Origin: Arthrobacter pascens
GTDB lineage: Bacteria; Actinomycetota; Actinomycetes; Actinomycetales; Micrococcaceae
DNA: 64,000 bases
NCBI RefSeq assembly: GCF_017052465.1
Contig: NZ_JAFHKT010000121.1
Coordinates: 59,663 to 123,662 of the forward strand
Direction: 5' to 3'
Part shown: positions 1 through 7,404 of the stretch, in pieces
How positions within the stretch are numbered: the stretch's first letter is position 1
Layout: each line of letters starts with the position of its first letter
Made by a program: the position numbers and the translations under genes
The notes under the pieces: model-generated
What the model was told of the DNA's origin: nothing
The model's input: the letters and a program-made list of their open reading frames with translations, nothing else
The model's database searches: none

Positions 1-210
1 CTGTACACCCACGGCATGGTGGAGCACATCGTGGACGAACGCCCCGACGCCGCGTTCGAGGGCAAGGCATTCTGCCAGCGCCTGGGGCACGCCATTGAGT
101 ACGAGCTGGCGACCCTTGCGTCCGCCAGGACCAGCGACCTGCTGCCCCGCCGGCTGGAGAAATACAGGGCCCTGGGCGGCTGCCGCGCCGCAGACGCCAG
201 CCCGGCTTAG
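1..210 (+). CDS. C-terminal end of an acetyl-CoA carboxylase carboxyltransferase (AccA/AccDA-like), partial
   Basis: Only the last 69 codons are inside the window; the frame is open from base 1 and ends in TAG. The sequence has the look of the end of an AccA-type carboxyltransferase domain: a HGMVEHIV segment, a helix LGHAIEYELATLA, and a closing LLPRRLEKYRALG, matching the family pattern in which a long helix is followed by a basic R-x-x-K-Y/x-R-x-x-G tail. The protein would transfer the carboxyl group from biotin to acetyl- or propionyl-CoA in the cytoplasm. Its stop overlaps the stop of the convergent FMN reductase gene by 4 bases. The identification rests on a short stretch only. Confidence 0.6.
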   Translation: MYTHGMVEHIVDERPDAAFEGKAFCQRLGHAIEYELATLASARTSDLLPRRLEKYRALGGCRAADASPA

Positions 211-818
211 CGGGACAGCTTTTGGGCGTCGGGCACCGGGTCGCCGATGTGGCCGGGTGCGTTGGCGGCCAGGACCCGTTGGACGAACGCGCAGTACTCC
301 TCCATGTAATGGCGGAGGAATGCGGCGGTGGACTCGTCCGTGATCTCGCCGTCGGCCCCGAAAACGTCCGGCTTGAACTTAACGTAGGCCTCCGGGGCGT
401 TGAGCTGCGGTGCGTCGAGGAAGGACAGCACGGCCCGCATGGAGGACTGCATCACTGCGGTGCCGATGCTGCCCGGCGACGCCCCGATGATGCCGGTGGG
501 CTTGCGGGCGAACGAGTTGGTGCCCCAGGGCCGTGAGCCCCAATCGATGGCGTTCTTCAGCGCTCCCGGGATGGAACGGTTGTATTCGGGAGACACGAAG
601 AGGATCCCGTCGGAGGCCTCGATGGCGTCTTTCAGGGCCCGCCCCGCCGGCGGGAAGTCGGCGTCGTAGTCGTAGCTGTACAACGGCAGATCCCTGATGG
701 GGATCTCCGTGAACTCAAGGTCCTCCGGCGCGAGCTTGATGAGTGCTTTGGACAGCGTGCGGTTGATTGATCCGGTGGCCAGGCTGCCAACGAAGTATCC
801 GATCTTGTGAGTTGCCAT
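207..818 (-). CDS. NADPH-dependent FMN reductase family protein
   Basis: A 203-residue flavodoxin-fold reductase, normal length for the family, which reduces FMN or quinones with NAD(P)H in the cytoplasm. The N-terminal phosphate-binding loop VGSLATGSINRTL lies at about residues 10-22, and the family signature SPEYNRSIPGALKNAIDW is at residues 76-93. The frame is open for 37 more codons upstream, but the conserved beta strand begins right at MATHKIGYFV, so that ATG is taken as the start. The gene is convergent with the upstream fragment and divergent from the 53-residue gene to its right. The actual electron acceptor cannot be told from sequence. Confidence 0.9.
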   Translation of the reverse strand: MATHKIGYFVGSLATGSINRTLSKALIKLAPEDLEFTEIPIRDLPLYSYDYDADFPPAGRALKDAIEASDGILFVSPEYNRSIPGALKNAIDWGSRPWGTNSFARKPTGIIGASPGSIGTAVMQSSMRAVLSFLDAPQLNAPEAYVKFKPDVFGADGEITDESTAAFLRHYMEEYCAFVQRVLAANAPGHIGDPVPDAQKLSR

Positions 819-871
819 GCCACACAGTTCAGCACACCACAATCGTCCCGGCCAGAGCGTTGTGGGGGTCC

Positions 872-901
872 TTGACAGGCCGCGGCCGGCAGGAGCTAGA
901 T
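872..901 (+). promoter_or_regulatory. Candidate sigma-70 promoter for the 53-residue gene
   Basis: A perfect -35 box TTGACA at 872-877 is followed after 17 bases by GCTAGA (or after 18 by CTAGAT) as a possible -10. Transcription would start near 908 and give a leader of about 45 bases before the ATG at 953. The -35 is convincing; the -10 is weaker. Confidence 0.5.
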
Positions 902-952
902 GAACACAGGTGATGTTCGCGGCACACAACGGCAGCAGAAGGAGCGCCAGTC

Positions 953-1114
953 ATGAGTGAGAACCTGGAAGGAATGCAGCGGATCCACAGCGAGGCTCCT
1001 GCCGAAGGGGATGATACCGCCGATCCTACTGATCTCCGCATGCACTCGCAGGACCCGGCAGAGGGCGCTGATTCACCGGACGAGCCCCTGCAAAAGGCGT
1101 CCGGACCTTCCTGA
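953..1114 (+). CDS. Small acidic hypothetical protein (53 aa)
   Basis: This short frame starts with ATG behind a clear Shine-Dalgarno AGAAGGAG about 7 bases upstream and has a candidate TTGACA promoter before it. The product is 53 residues, strongly acidic and rich in Asp, Glu, Pro and Ser, with no cysteine, membrane segment or recognisable domain; it is probably disordered. It is divergent from the FMN reductase gene. I do not recognise the family; the case for a real gene rests on the ribosome binding site and promoter. Confidence 0.6.
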   Translation: MSENLEGMQRIHSEAPAEGDDTADPTDLRMHSQDPAEGADSPDEPLQKASGPS

Positions 1115-1263
1115 AGAAGTATTTGACGGGGCTGACAGCCGGCCGCTGTGGATCTAACATGGCCGTAACCCACCGTTAATCCGCGGGGACGAGAATTGAG
1201 TCTCAGGGTCCAACTGACTGGCCTTGCTACTGGGGGCAGCCACTCGACGAGGAGTCACGAGGC

Positions 1264-1485
1264 ATGAACAGTCACGAGCACGACACGTCTGAAACCGTCC
1301 GCGAATCGGTGCGCGCCGACGAACGGCCTGACCTGCGAAGCGTTCACGTCCGCGAGGACGTGGCGCGGTCCGGCCGTTGCGGCAACGTCCATCTCGCCAC
1401 CGGCCGCACCTGCATCCTGCCTGAACGACATCACGGTTCCTGCCATTTCGTGGGCCCGGAGGACGCCAGCGGCCTCACACCCTGA
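1264..1485 (+). CDS. Small hypothetical protein with a Cys/His-rich C-terminus
   Basis: A 73-residue product starting at an ATG with GAGGAG-type purines upstream. The first 45 residues are charged; the C-terminal part carries C-G-N-V-H, then T-C-I-L-P-E-R-H-H-G-S-C-H, so three cysteines and four histidines fall within about 25 residues (roughly 40-63). That spacing could hold a zinc ion, which is inference. It lies alone between the acidic 53-residue gene and the convergent HxlR gene. I do not recognise a named family. Confidence 0.55.
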   Translation: MNSHEHDTSETVRESVRADERPDLRSVHVREDVARSGRCGNVHLATGRTCILPERHHGSCHFVGPEDASGLTP

Positions 1486-1515
1486 CGCCCCTCACACCCT
1501 AACGCCCCCGGGAAG

Positions 1516-1926
1516 TCATTCCACGCGTGTGAGCCTGCCGCGGTCATACGCCATGCGCGCGTGGGCCACATCGTCCATGTTGTCCTCGGCCCAACCCTTC
1601 AGCCTGTACACCACGTCGAGCAGTGAGCGCCCGACGGGAGTCAACTGATAGTCGGTGCGGACAGGAACTGACGATGTCACGGTGCGGGACACCAGGCCGT
1701 CGCGTTCCAGTGAACGCAGCGTGGATGTCAGCATTTTCTGGCTGGCCCCGGCAACATGGCGGCGCAGCTCACTGTGCCGCAGTGACCCGTCGGCCAGGGC
1801 AAGCATCACCAGGGTGACCCACTTGCTGCTGATCGTTTCCAGGAGCTGCCGCGCCGGGCACAGCCCGAGTCCGCCGTTGTAATCCTGCTGCGCCCTGCGG
1901 CGCTTCTGGTCCGCTGTAAGAGTCAT
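1516..1926 (-). CDS. HxlR/DUF24-family transcriptional regulator
   Basis: A 136-residue winged-helix regulator. The family core GLCPARQLLETISSKWV is at residues 21-37, and the winged helix runs through HSELRRHVAGASQKMLTSTL. Cys23 sits where the redox-sensing N-terminal cysteine lies in the YodB/HypR subgroup, so quinone or disulfide stress sensing is plausible by family knowledge. The frame is open 28 codons further up, but ATG at 1926 has an AGGAGGG ribosome site and begins the family's usual N-terminus. It is transcribed divergently from the azoreductase gene, the classic arrangement of YodB/AzoR1-type pairs, and probably represses it. Confidence 0.88.
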   Translation of the reverse strand: MTLTADQKRRRAQQDYNGGLGLCPARQLLETISSKWVTLVMLALADGSLRHSELRRHVAGASQKMLTSTLRSLERDGLVSRTVTSSVPVRTDYQLTPVGRSLLDVVYRLKGWAEDNMDDVAHARMAYDRGRLTRVE

Positions 1927-1994
1927 GGCCCCCACCCTCCTGTGCTGCTCCTGCGTTCGCGGCACCAGCTTAGTCACTCTTCGCGGCTGAGTCC

Positions 1995-2007
1995 TTACGT
2001 CCCGTAA
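1995..2007. promoter_or_regulatory. Short inverted repeat, candidate HxlR operator
   Basis: TTACG-TCC-CGTAA is a perfect 5-3-5 inverted repeat in the divergent hxlR/azoR intergenic region, about 70 bases upstream of the regulator start. TTAC/GTAA half sites are common in DUF24-family operators. Assignment is inferred from position and symmetry. Confidence 0.4.
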
Positions 2008-2011
2008 CAAG

Positions 2012-2043
2012 TTTTGATGCGGCAGCCTGCTGCCGCATCAAAA
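2012..2043. repeat. 32-base perfect inverted repeat between hxlR and azoR
   Basis: Arms of 15 bases (TTTTGATGCGGCAGC and its exact complement) are separated by only CT. It lies 85 bases upstream of the regulator start and 115 upstream of the azoreductase start. As RNA it would form a strong hairpin with A/T ends, so it could act as an attenuator or a terminator in either direction; as DNA it could be a large operator. Confidence 0.75.
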
Positions 2044-2157
2044 GCTTGCAGGCACTCCGGGGTTCCTTAGGCAGATCCAAGTGCGTTCTTCCGTGCCCCG
2101 CAGGCTCCACGAAGGATGGGAAGCGGCAGAAAACCACCAAGCCGAGAAGGACAACCT

Positions 2158-2829
2158 ATGGCCACCATCCTCCACATCAACGCCTCCCCGCGGGGGTCCC
2201 GCAGCGATTCACTGCGGCTGGCCCGCCACTTCATCGCCGCCGTCCAGGACTCCGCCGACGAGGGCTTTGACGTTGAAACGCTCAACCTGTTCGACCCCGG
2301 CGCCCTTCCTAACTTCGGCCAGCCCGCTGCCGCTGCCAAGATGGCTGTTTTCTCCGGTGCTGACCAGACGCCCGAGCAAGTCCAGGCATGGGAAGACGCA
2401 CGTGCCGTGTTCGAACAGTTTGCCACCGCGGATGCCTACGTGTTCAACATCCCCATGTGGAACGCCGGCGTGCCATACGCGCTCAAGCAGTGGATCGACA
2501 TCGTCACGCAGCCAGGATGGAGTTTCGCCTTCGACCCTGCGGACGGCTACCTTGGCCTCCTCGAGGAGAAAAAGGCCGTGGCCATTCACACCAGCGGCGT
2601 GTATGCCCCGGGGCTGCCCCCTGCGTTCGGTTCCGATTTCAGCAGCACGTTCTTCACAGACTGGCTGAACTTCGTGGGCATTACGGACAATACCCACGTG
2701 CGTTTGGCACCAACCGCGACAAACGACGACGCCGACGGTGCCCGGCGTGTAGCTGAAGCCGGGCTGAGAGAGCTGGCCGGAACCTTCGCCAGCCACCTCA
2801 GGGCAGGAGAGGCCTTGGGAGTGGCCTAG
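2158..2829 (+). CDS. azoR: FMN-dependent NADH-azoreductase (AzoR family)
   Basis: A 223-residue flavodoxin-fold enzyme of normal AzoR length that reduces quinones and azo compounds with NADH by two-electron transfer. The FMN phosphate loop NASPRGSRSDSLRLA is at residues 8-22 and the flavin-contact segment PMWNAGVPYALKQWID at 99-114. The ATG at 2158 is chosen because it follows GAGAAGG at good spacing and starts the first beta strand; an in-frame ATG at 2116 would add unrelated residues. It is divergent from an HxlR regulator, fitting induction by quinone stress. Confidence 0.92.
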   Translation: MATILHINASPRGSRSDSLRLARHFIAAVQDSADEGFDVETLNLFDPGALPNFGQPAAAAKMAVFSGADQTPEQVQAWEDARAVFEQFATADAYVFNIPMWNAGVPYALKQWIDIVTQPGWSFAFDPADGYLGLLEEKKAVAIHTSGVYAPGLPPAFGSDFSSTFFTDWLNFVGITDNTHVRLAPTATNDDADGARRVAEAGLRELAGTFASHLRAGEALGVA

Positions 2830-2830
2830 G

Positions 2831-3166
2831 CTAGGACGCGGGTTCGCCTGCCAGGTCAGCGGCTGCCGAAAGCGTCCAGCGCTCGGTATCCGGTTCATGG
2901 CTGATGACCATCGCGGGGCCGATGGCGCTGGCCGCATCTATTGCCGTCAACAGCGCATCCTGCATTTGCTGGGCGTGGTCGAGTCGTTGGGCCAAGGTAC
3001 CCGGGAGGTCGCTGTTGTCGATGAGGACGTGGCCCTTTCCATCGACAACCACTTTCAACGAATAGCCCGATTCCTCGTGGACGGACCCGCGGGCGGACGC
3101 GATCTCTGTAATTTGGTCGGCCCGGACCAAACTGTGGCTGATCGTGCGAAGCCACACGCCACCCAT
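2831..3166 (-). CDS. Hypothetical protein (111 aa)
   Basis: The ATG at 3166 has a strong AAAGGAG site 6 bases upstream. The product begins with about 60 residues of predicted beta structure (VWLRTISHSLVRADQI, then SLKVVVDGKGHVLID), followed by a helix of about 30 residues and a final short strand. There is no signal peptide, cysteine or catalytic motif. It is convergent with azoR, one base apart, and divergent from the DUF6221 gene. No family is recognised. Confidence 0.7.
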   Translation of the reverse strand: MGGVWLRTISHSLVRADQITEIASARGSVHEESGYSLKVVVDGKGHVLIDNSDLPGTLAQRLDHAQQMQDALLTAIDAASAIGPAMVISHEPDTERWTLSAAADLAGEPAS

Positions 3167-3308
3167 TGGAACTCCTTTGCTCGCAGGCGGAAGGAATTGT
3201 CCCCCAGTGAAACCGTAGCCCGTGCGAGCCCGGTTGTAATCCCCCAATCAGTGATTAACCTGAGGCGTCGGCCTATCGGGTTCAACTTCAGCCAATTACG
3301 CTCGGATT

Positions 3309-3638
3309 GTGGACATTGTCGAATTCCTGTCCGCGCGCATCACCGAGGATGAGGACGCGGCCCGGAAGCTGCTCAGTGACAAGACGCTTTCGAAATCGGG
3401 GCAGTGGTACGAACAACGCCTGCTGATGGAGTGCGCGGCGAAGCGCAGGATCATCGGCATAGTCGAGGCAGCCCGGCAGACGGCACTGGCAACGCTGCTC
3501 ACCAACCCCTACCGGGAAGACACACAATGGATTCCGGAGGCGCTGGAATGGACCACTCTTTCCCTGAACGCCCTCGCGCTGCCCTACTCGGACCACCCTG
3601 ACTTCGAGCCGGACTGGCTCACCACCGGCCGGGCCTAG
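3309..3638 (+). CDS. DUF6221 family protein
   Basis: A 109-residue protein starting with GTG. The opening DIVEFLSARITEDEDAARKLL, the central ECAAKRRIIGIVEAAR and the closing LALPYSDHPDFEPDW fit the DUF6221 pattern (start D-x-V-x-F-L-x-A-R-x-x-E-D-E; end Y-x-x-H-P-D-Y-x-x-x-W). The role of the family is unknown; members occur in actinobacterial chromosomes and phages. No Shine-Dalgarno sequence is seen before the GTG. Its TAG overlaps the TAG of the convergent DUF1992 gene through a shared CTAG. Confidence 0.75.
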   Translation: MDIVEFLSARITEDEDAARKLLSDKTLSKSGQWYEQRLLMECAAKRRIIGIVEAARQTALATLLTNPYREDTQWIPEALEWTTLSLNALALPYSDHPDFEPDWLTTGRA

Positions 3639-4231
3639 GAGGATCCGGTCCAGAGACGCCGCCACCACGGCCGCCGGGGTTCCGGCTCCGGCGGTGCGGC
3701 TGGAGCTGCAGCGCGCCGCCGCTCCTGCCAGCGCTGCACTTCGACGTCGGGATCACGGGTTTTGGTGATGACCGGCGGACCGCCCTGGAGCTGGCGCCGT
3801 GCATCAATGACGCGCGCGTTGAAGTCGTCAACGATGTCGCGCACTTGTTTCTCCGAGTACTGGGAATCCAGCCGTGCGTCCAGCTCCGCATCCTCGGTCC
3901 TGAGGAGAATTGCCTTCGGGCCAACCCCTGTGATGTGCTCACGCTCGATCAGGCCCTTGACCCACCAGTCCGGATCGTAGCCCTCGCCCAGGCCTGGAAT
4001 CGGTTTACCGGCGTACTTCAGGTTGTCGAACTTTCCCTGGGCCATAGCGTCCCGGATCAGGTATTCGACCCTGGCGGCGTCCGAAACCTTCTTGCGTTTT
4101 TGCCGTTCCTCCTCCTCGGCGGCCTTCAGCTCGGCTTCTTCCTGGCCTGTGATTCCGGCACCGCGAACGGTACGCAGCTCAGCCAGCCGTTCCATCCTTC
4201 GCCTGAAGTCGCCGCCTGCCCCGTCGGCCAT
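3635..4231 (-). CDS. DUF1992 (DnaJ homologue, subfamily C28-like) protein
   Basis: A 198-residue cytoplasmic protein. A charged helical N-terminus (residues 1-50) leads to the DUF1992 core at about 51-120, with the hallmark AMAQGKFDNLKYAGKPIPGL (62-81) and a DPDWWVK segment. A second helical stretch follows, and the tail is proline/arginine rich ending WWRRLWTGSS. The domain is related to eukaryotic DNAJC28 but has no J domain or HPD motif here, so a chaperone role is unproven. The gene ends overlap the DUF6221 stop. Confidence 0.85.
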   Translation of the reverse strand: MADGAGGDFRRRMERLAELRTVRGAGITGQEEAELKAAEEEERQKRKKVSDAARVEYLIRDAMAQGKFDNLKYAGKPIPGLGEGYDPDWWVKGLIEREHITGVGPKAILLRTEDAELDARLDSQYSEKQVRDIVDDFNARVIDARRQLQGGPPVITKTRDPDVEVQRWQERRRAAAPAAPPEPEPRRPWWRRLWTGSS

Positions 4232-4348
4232 CGTTCACCACCGCCTTCGGCCCGGAGTTTCTTGCCCTGGCTTCCAGTATTCCGACGCGCCGCGCGCCTT
4301 TCAACGGCCTGGCGGGCGGACGGCACACCGCCGGCCGGTCCCTGCCGC

Positions 4349-4543
4349 CTACATGGGGTCAGGCCAGTTTCCGATGGCCCCCCGGACCGGAGCGGCGCCC
4401 GGCACGTCGCCGGCCATCTTCTTGCTTTTTCCGTCCGGAACGCCAGCGGGGGGCGCCGAGGGTCCGATGGGGGCGAGCACATTCGTGTCGGCGTCGGCGT
4501 TGGCATCAAGGGTGGCTGGAACCTTGGCCCTCGGATTATTCAT
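4349..4543 (-). CDS. Possible small Pro/Ala-rich hypothetical protein (64 aa)
   Basis: From ATG at 4543 the frame gives a 64-residue product rich in Ala, Pro, Asp and Gly, with no hydrophobic segment. A GGAGGG lies about 12 bases before the ATG, rather far. The frame stays open to 4639, but those residues look like non-coding sequence. The C-terminus AIGNWPDPM and the lack of shadow-like arginine runs favour a real, disordered small protein. No family is recognised. Confidence 0.42.
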   Translation of the reverse strand: MNNPRAKVPATLDANADADTNVLAPIGPSAPPAGVPDGKSKKMAGDVPGAAPVRGAIGNWPDPM

Positions 4544-4947
4544 GGTCGGATCGATCCCTCCGGCAGTGTCGGTGGCGGTCGCCCAGTCCAGCGCGCGCAG
4601 GCCCATCCTGGTGTTCCTGCAGACGCCCGACCACCTCATGCATTACACAGTAGGGTTGCCGGCCAACCCCGTAACCCGTAGCCGGTACGTGATTATTCAG
4701 CCGGGCGGCTACCTGCCCACGTAGGTCCCGCGGACGACGCCGGGGCCTCCCGCCGTCGTCCTCTTGCCTCGGAATCCCTGCACCCCTGCGGAACTATGGC
4801 AAACCTGCGGTTCCCCTGCGGATTCCCTGAGAAGCCGTTGTTAGAGTGACTCATCGCGCTGGGCGCTGACCACTTTCCATGGGGGGAAAAATGCTTGATA
4901 GCCAGGGGTTCCGGCTGTGCCTGCGGGCCGGCGGTAAGTAGGAACGG
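4544..4947. other. 404-base intergenic stretch
   Basis: I see no convincing gene. It contains a terminator-like hairpin at 4732-4761 and, just before it, a 28-codon frame (4638-4724) that lacks a ribosome site. The remaining 180 bases before the metalloprotease gene hold its probable promoter, with no clear boxes. Confidence 0.5.
4732..4761 (+). terminator. Terminator-like hairpin of the GACGACGG family
   Basis: GGACGACG and CGTCGTCC form the outer stem with a GC-rich imperfect inner stem, followed by CTCTTG. It is the first of eight near-identical hairpins in the window. The only frame ending just upstream on this strand is the doubtful 28-codon one. Confidence 0.55.
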
Positions 4948-5967
4948 ATGCAGCGTCCAAATCCTGACCAGTACGCCGGTCCGTCCTCAGATCGCACAGT
5001 CGTTACGATCGACGGGAGGACGGAGGCCGCACGGCATTCGGCCAGCGGCCGCGTTCCGCAGTGGGCCATCGATGAAGCGTTTGGAACCCGGGCGGATCCC
5101 GGGCCCTGGCGTTCGGGCAGCACGCCTGGGCAAAACCTATATGCCGGCCGGCCGAGCTACCGCTATGGAGCGATCCGCCCCTGGCGCCGGTATCTGGCTA
5201 TTGCGCTGAGCCTGGTCCTGCTTGCGGGCTTGTACTTCACCCCTGCGTTGTTTGACCGCTACGTGCTGCCGGCCGTGCTCCCCTATCTCCCCGGAGCTCC
5301 GCTGCCACCTCCGGGCGTTGAAGCCGCGGCCACTCCTCTCGGGCTGCCCCCGGCCTTCACCGGTTCGAGTGCCTACAAGCTGCAGGAGTCTCCGGACGCA
5401 GGCCAGCCGTACGCTGCCTACGATCCCTGCCGCCCCGTCCACTACGTGGTCCGGCCCGACAATGCACCACCGGGGTCGAATGCACTGATCCGCCAGGCCG
5501 TCGCCGAGGTGTCAGCGGCGACAGGCCTGCAGTTCGTGTACGACGGCACCACCACTGAGGCTCCCAGCCCGGAACGGCAGGCGTACCAGCCGGACCTGTA
5601 CGGCAAGCGATGGGCACCCGTGCTGATCGCCTGGTCCACGCCGCAGGAGAGCCCGGATCTGGCCGGTGACGTGGACGGGCTAGGAGGCAGTGGATATGCC
5701 TACACCCCTGGACGCCCCTACGTGCTGGTTGCCGGACAGGTGGAGCTCGATGCGCCTGATGTTGCCGAGATGCTCCGGTGGCCTGACGGTTCCGCCTATG
5801 CCCGCGCCGTCATCATGCACGAACTGGGGCACGTTTTGGGTCTCGACCACGTGGATGATCCGACCCAGCTGATGCATCCGGAGGGAACCGACGTCACGGG
5901 ATTCGCCGACGGGGACCGCGAAGGACTTGCCCTGCTGGGCCGCGGCCCGTGTGTTCCCGAGCTGTGA
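4948..5967 (+). CDS. Membrane-anchored matrixin-like zinc metalloprotease
   Basis: A 339-residue protein with a cytoplasmic N-terminus of about 80 residues, one membrane segment at about 83-99 (LAIALSLVLLAGLYFTPA), then an extracytoplasmic domain. The zinc site HELGHVLGLDH at 291-301 has the full HExxHxxGxxH metzincin pattern, and LMHPEG at 308-313 supplies a Met-turn. Residues 161-275 look like the matrixin beta-sheet core. It probably cleaves peptides outside the cell while anchored in the membrane; substrate unknown. Start at ATG 4948 has only a weak AGGA site. Cys161 and Cys near the C-terminus (CVPEL) may pair. Confidence 0.85.
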   Translation: MQRPNPDQYAGPSSDRTVVTIDGRTEAARHSASGRVPQWAIDEAFGTRADPGPWRSGSTPGQNLYAGRPSYRYGAIRPWRRYLAIALSLVLLAGLYFTPALFDRYVLPAVLPYLPGAPLPPPGVEAAATPLGLPPAFTGSSAYKLQESPDAGQPYAAYDPCRPVHYVVRPDNAPPGSNALIRQAVAEVSAATGLQFVYDGTTTEAPSPERQAYQPDLYGKRWAPVLIAWSTPQESPDLAGDVDGLGGSGYAYTPGRPYVLVAGQVELDAPDVAEMLRWPDGSAYARAVIMHELGHVLGLDHVDDPTQLMHPEGTDVTGFADGDREGLALLGRGPCVPEL

Positions 5968-5987
5968 CGAGGCAGGTCGGCGAGGCC

Positions 5988-6212
5988 CTACATGTGTTCC
6001 GTCTTGGCTTCCTCGTCCGACGCCACGTCGGGTTCTTCGCTGCGGTCCAGGATCTGCCACACAATCACCGATGCCGTCACAGCGGCGGCCAAAATGCCGA
6101 GGACCAGCCACGCGGTCCTCGCAGCCCGCCCGCCCGCCCGGAGTTGCCGCTCCGCACGACTCAAAGCCTCCCGGGCGTCCATCCTCTTCGCAGCCTTGTT
6201 CACTCTAGTCAT
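5988..6212 (-). CDS. Small single-span membrane protein
   Basis: A 74-residue product with a basic helix (residues 1-32), one membrane segment at about 34-54 (TAWLVLGILAAAVTASVIVWQI) and an acidic tail. By the positive-inside rule the N-terminus is cytoplasmic. GGAAGGCGGAG precedes the ATG. It is convergent with the metalloprotease gene. No family is recognised. Confidence 0.6.
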   Translation of the reverse strand: MTRVNKAAKRMDAREALSRAERQLRAGGRAARTAWLVLGILAAAVTASVIVWQILDRSEEPDVASDEEAKTEHM

Positions 6213-6371
6213 CTCCGCCTTCCGGACTCCGGCCGTATTTCGCCCAGCCTACTGGGCTCCTGAAAATACCCAAATAATACCCGGAGCGCGACGTGCCGGG
6301 CCGCAGACCGGCCCGCTGACGCCCTGGCACGTTTGAGGGCTGAGGCCACGCTGACGGCCCGGCTTGCACCC

Positions 6372-6400
6372 TTGTCGGCCGCCCGCAGCGGTGCTATAAA
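6372..6400 (+). promoter_or_regulatory. Consensus-like promoter of a small gene
   Basis: TTGTCG at 6372-6377, a 17-base spacer and TATAAA at 6395-6400 make one of the best promoters in the window. Transcription should begin near 6407, about 46 bases before the small open frame at 6453. Confidence 0.65.
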
Positions 6401-6452
6401 AACTTGTATCAGCGGACTGCATCGGATCAATGGCGATCACAGGAGGTGTGTG

Positions 6453-6566
6453 ATGTTGATGATCAGGGGCCACGCAAAGCTTCACACGATTGTTCCAGAC
6501 AAAGGAGAATCATCGACGACAGATCCACGCCTTAATGGACCGGGACGGGATGCCGGAACACGCTAA
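6453..6566 (+). CDS. Putative 37-residue protein with its own promoter and terminator
   Basis: ATG at 6453 follows AGGAGGTG, nearly a perfect ribosome binding site. The 37-residue product starts MLMIRGHAKLHTIVPDKGE, is basic and polar, and has no membrane segment or known motif. A near-consensus promoter precedes it and a hairpin with a T-tract begins at its stop codon, so the unit spans only about 190 bases. It might act as peptide, as regulatory RNA, or both. No family is recognised. Confidence 0.6.
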   Translation: MLMIRGHAKLHTIVPDKGESSTTDPRLNGPGRDAGTR

Positions 6567-6594
6567 CGCTGCCTCCAGGGGCGGTTAGCTTTTT
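6562..6594 (+). terminator. Intrinsic terminator of the 37-codon gene
   Basis: GCTAAC and GTTAGC form the base of a stem with an inner GCC/GGC pairing and an internal loop, followed directly by CTTTTTG. The stem includes the TAA stop of the small gene. Confidence 0.6.
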
Positions 6595-6746
6595 GTGACG
6601 CCACAGCGCCTTGTAGCGCATTTTGCAGCAGCAGCGCGCGGACCCTCCCGCAAAGTGGTCCCCGGCCGTGCAGACGGTCGGGGACCGCACTACCCAGGGC
6701 CGCGGAGGGAGTCTGCGGCACCGCCCAGCCACGAACGTGGCTATTG

Positions 6747-7010
6747 ATGGGATTCCAGATGGATCAGGCGTCGATCGTTGGTTTTGCGCTCGCCTACTTT
6801 GTCACAATAATTACCGTAATCATCCTGTTCCTGCCAGCCATTGCGATCTTCACAATCCTGTTGCTGCTGGCCGGAATAGCGCGTCTCGTGGGCCTCCTTT
6901 TTTCGGTGGCAGCGATCAGGCCGCTGCAAAGGCTGGGCCGCCGCATCAGGAAATCCGCGCACGAATTCCGGATGAGATCTCACGGGCCCACGAGATTACT
7001 GCCGCACTGA
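6747..7010 (+). CDS. Small hydrophobic membrane protein
   Basis: An approximately 87-residue product with two closely spaced hydrophobic segments at about 10-30 and 30-52 and a basic C-terminus (RPLQRLGRRIRKS). It would sit in the cytoplasmic membrane with the basic tail inside. The start is uncertain: ATG at 6747 and ATG at 6759 are both possible and neither has a good ribosome site; a 6-bp hairpin GCCACG-AA-CGTGGC occupies 6728-6741. No family is recognised. Confidence 0.5.
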   Translation: MGFQMDQASIVGFALAYFVTIITVIILFLPAIAIFTILLLLAGIARLVGLLFSVAAIRPLQRLGRRIRKSAHEFRMRSHGPTRLLPH

Positions 7011-7068
7011 TTTCATACGAGCTTCATCCCTGCCGGGGACGGCTTTATCCCTTGCGGGCATTGGTGCG

Positions 7069-7221
7069 TCAGGCCTGGGCTGTGCTGTGCCACCAGCCTT
7101 CCCAAGCAGCGGACGTCAACTGACCCTGCGGGAAATCAGCGGTGAAATCGGCACCGCCGAATTGGGAGTTTCCATCATTCTGCTGGGAACTGAAAGACTG
7201 ACTCAAAGTATTCCAAAGCAT
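7069..7221 (-). CDS. Possible 50-residue hypothetical protein
   Basis: ATG at 7221 is preceded by AAAGGAAAAAGCC, a good ribosome site. The product is polar, rich in Gln, Ser and Phe, and ends with an aromatic stretch AAWEGWWHSTAQA. Third codon positions are mostly G or C, as in real genes here. There is no recognisable domain, so support is limited to the ribosome site and codon use. Confidence 0.4.
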   Translation of the reverse strand: MLWNTLSQSFSSQQNDGNSQFGGADFTADFPQGQLTSAAWEGWWHSTAQA

Positions 7222-7347
7222 GGCTTTTTCCTTTCGATGCATCCAGCGACTTGCATTTATCAATGTAGGAATTAGCGTAGCGAGGTCATGTTTCGTGACA
7301 GCGTCTGAACGTTTCGGCTTTGTATCCAGATGCTCACGCGCCTGTCA

Positions 7348-7383
7348 GAGGACGACGGCGGGACCTCCCGCCGCCGTCCTCTT
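7348..7383 (-). terminator. Terminator hairpin downstream of the DUF2306 gene
   Basis: AGAGGACGACGGCGGG pairs with CCCGCCGCCGTCCTCT with one mismatch around a 4-base loop. It lies 22 bases past the stop of the leftward DUF2306 gene and is a copy of the recurring GACGGCGGGA hairpin. Confidence 0.7.
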
Positions 7384-7404
7384 AGGTCACCTTGCAGCGC
7401 AGAC

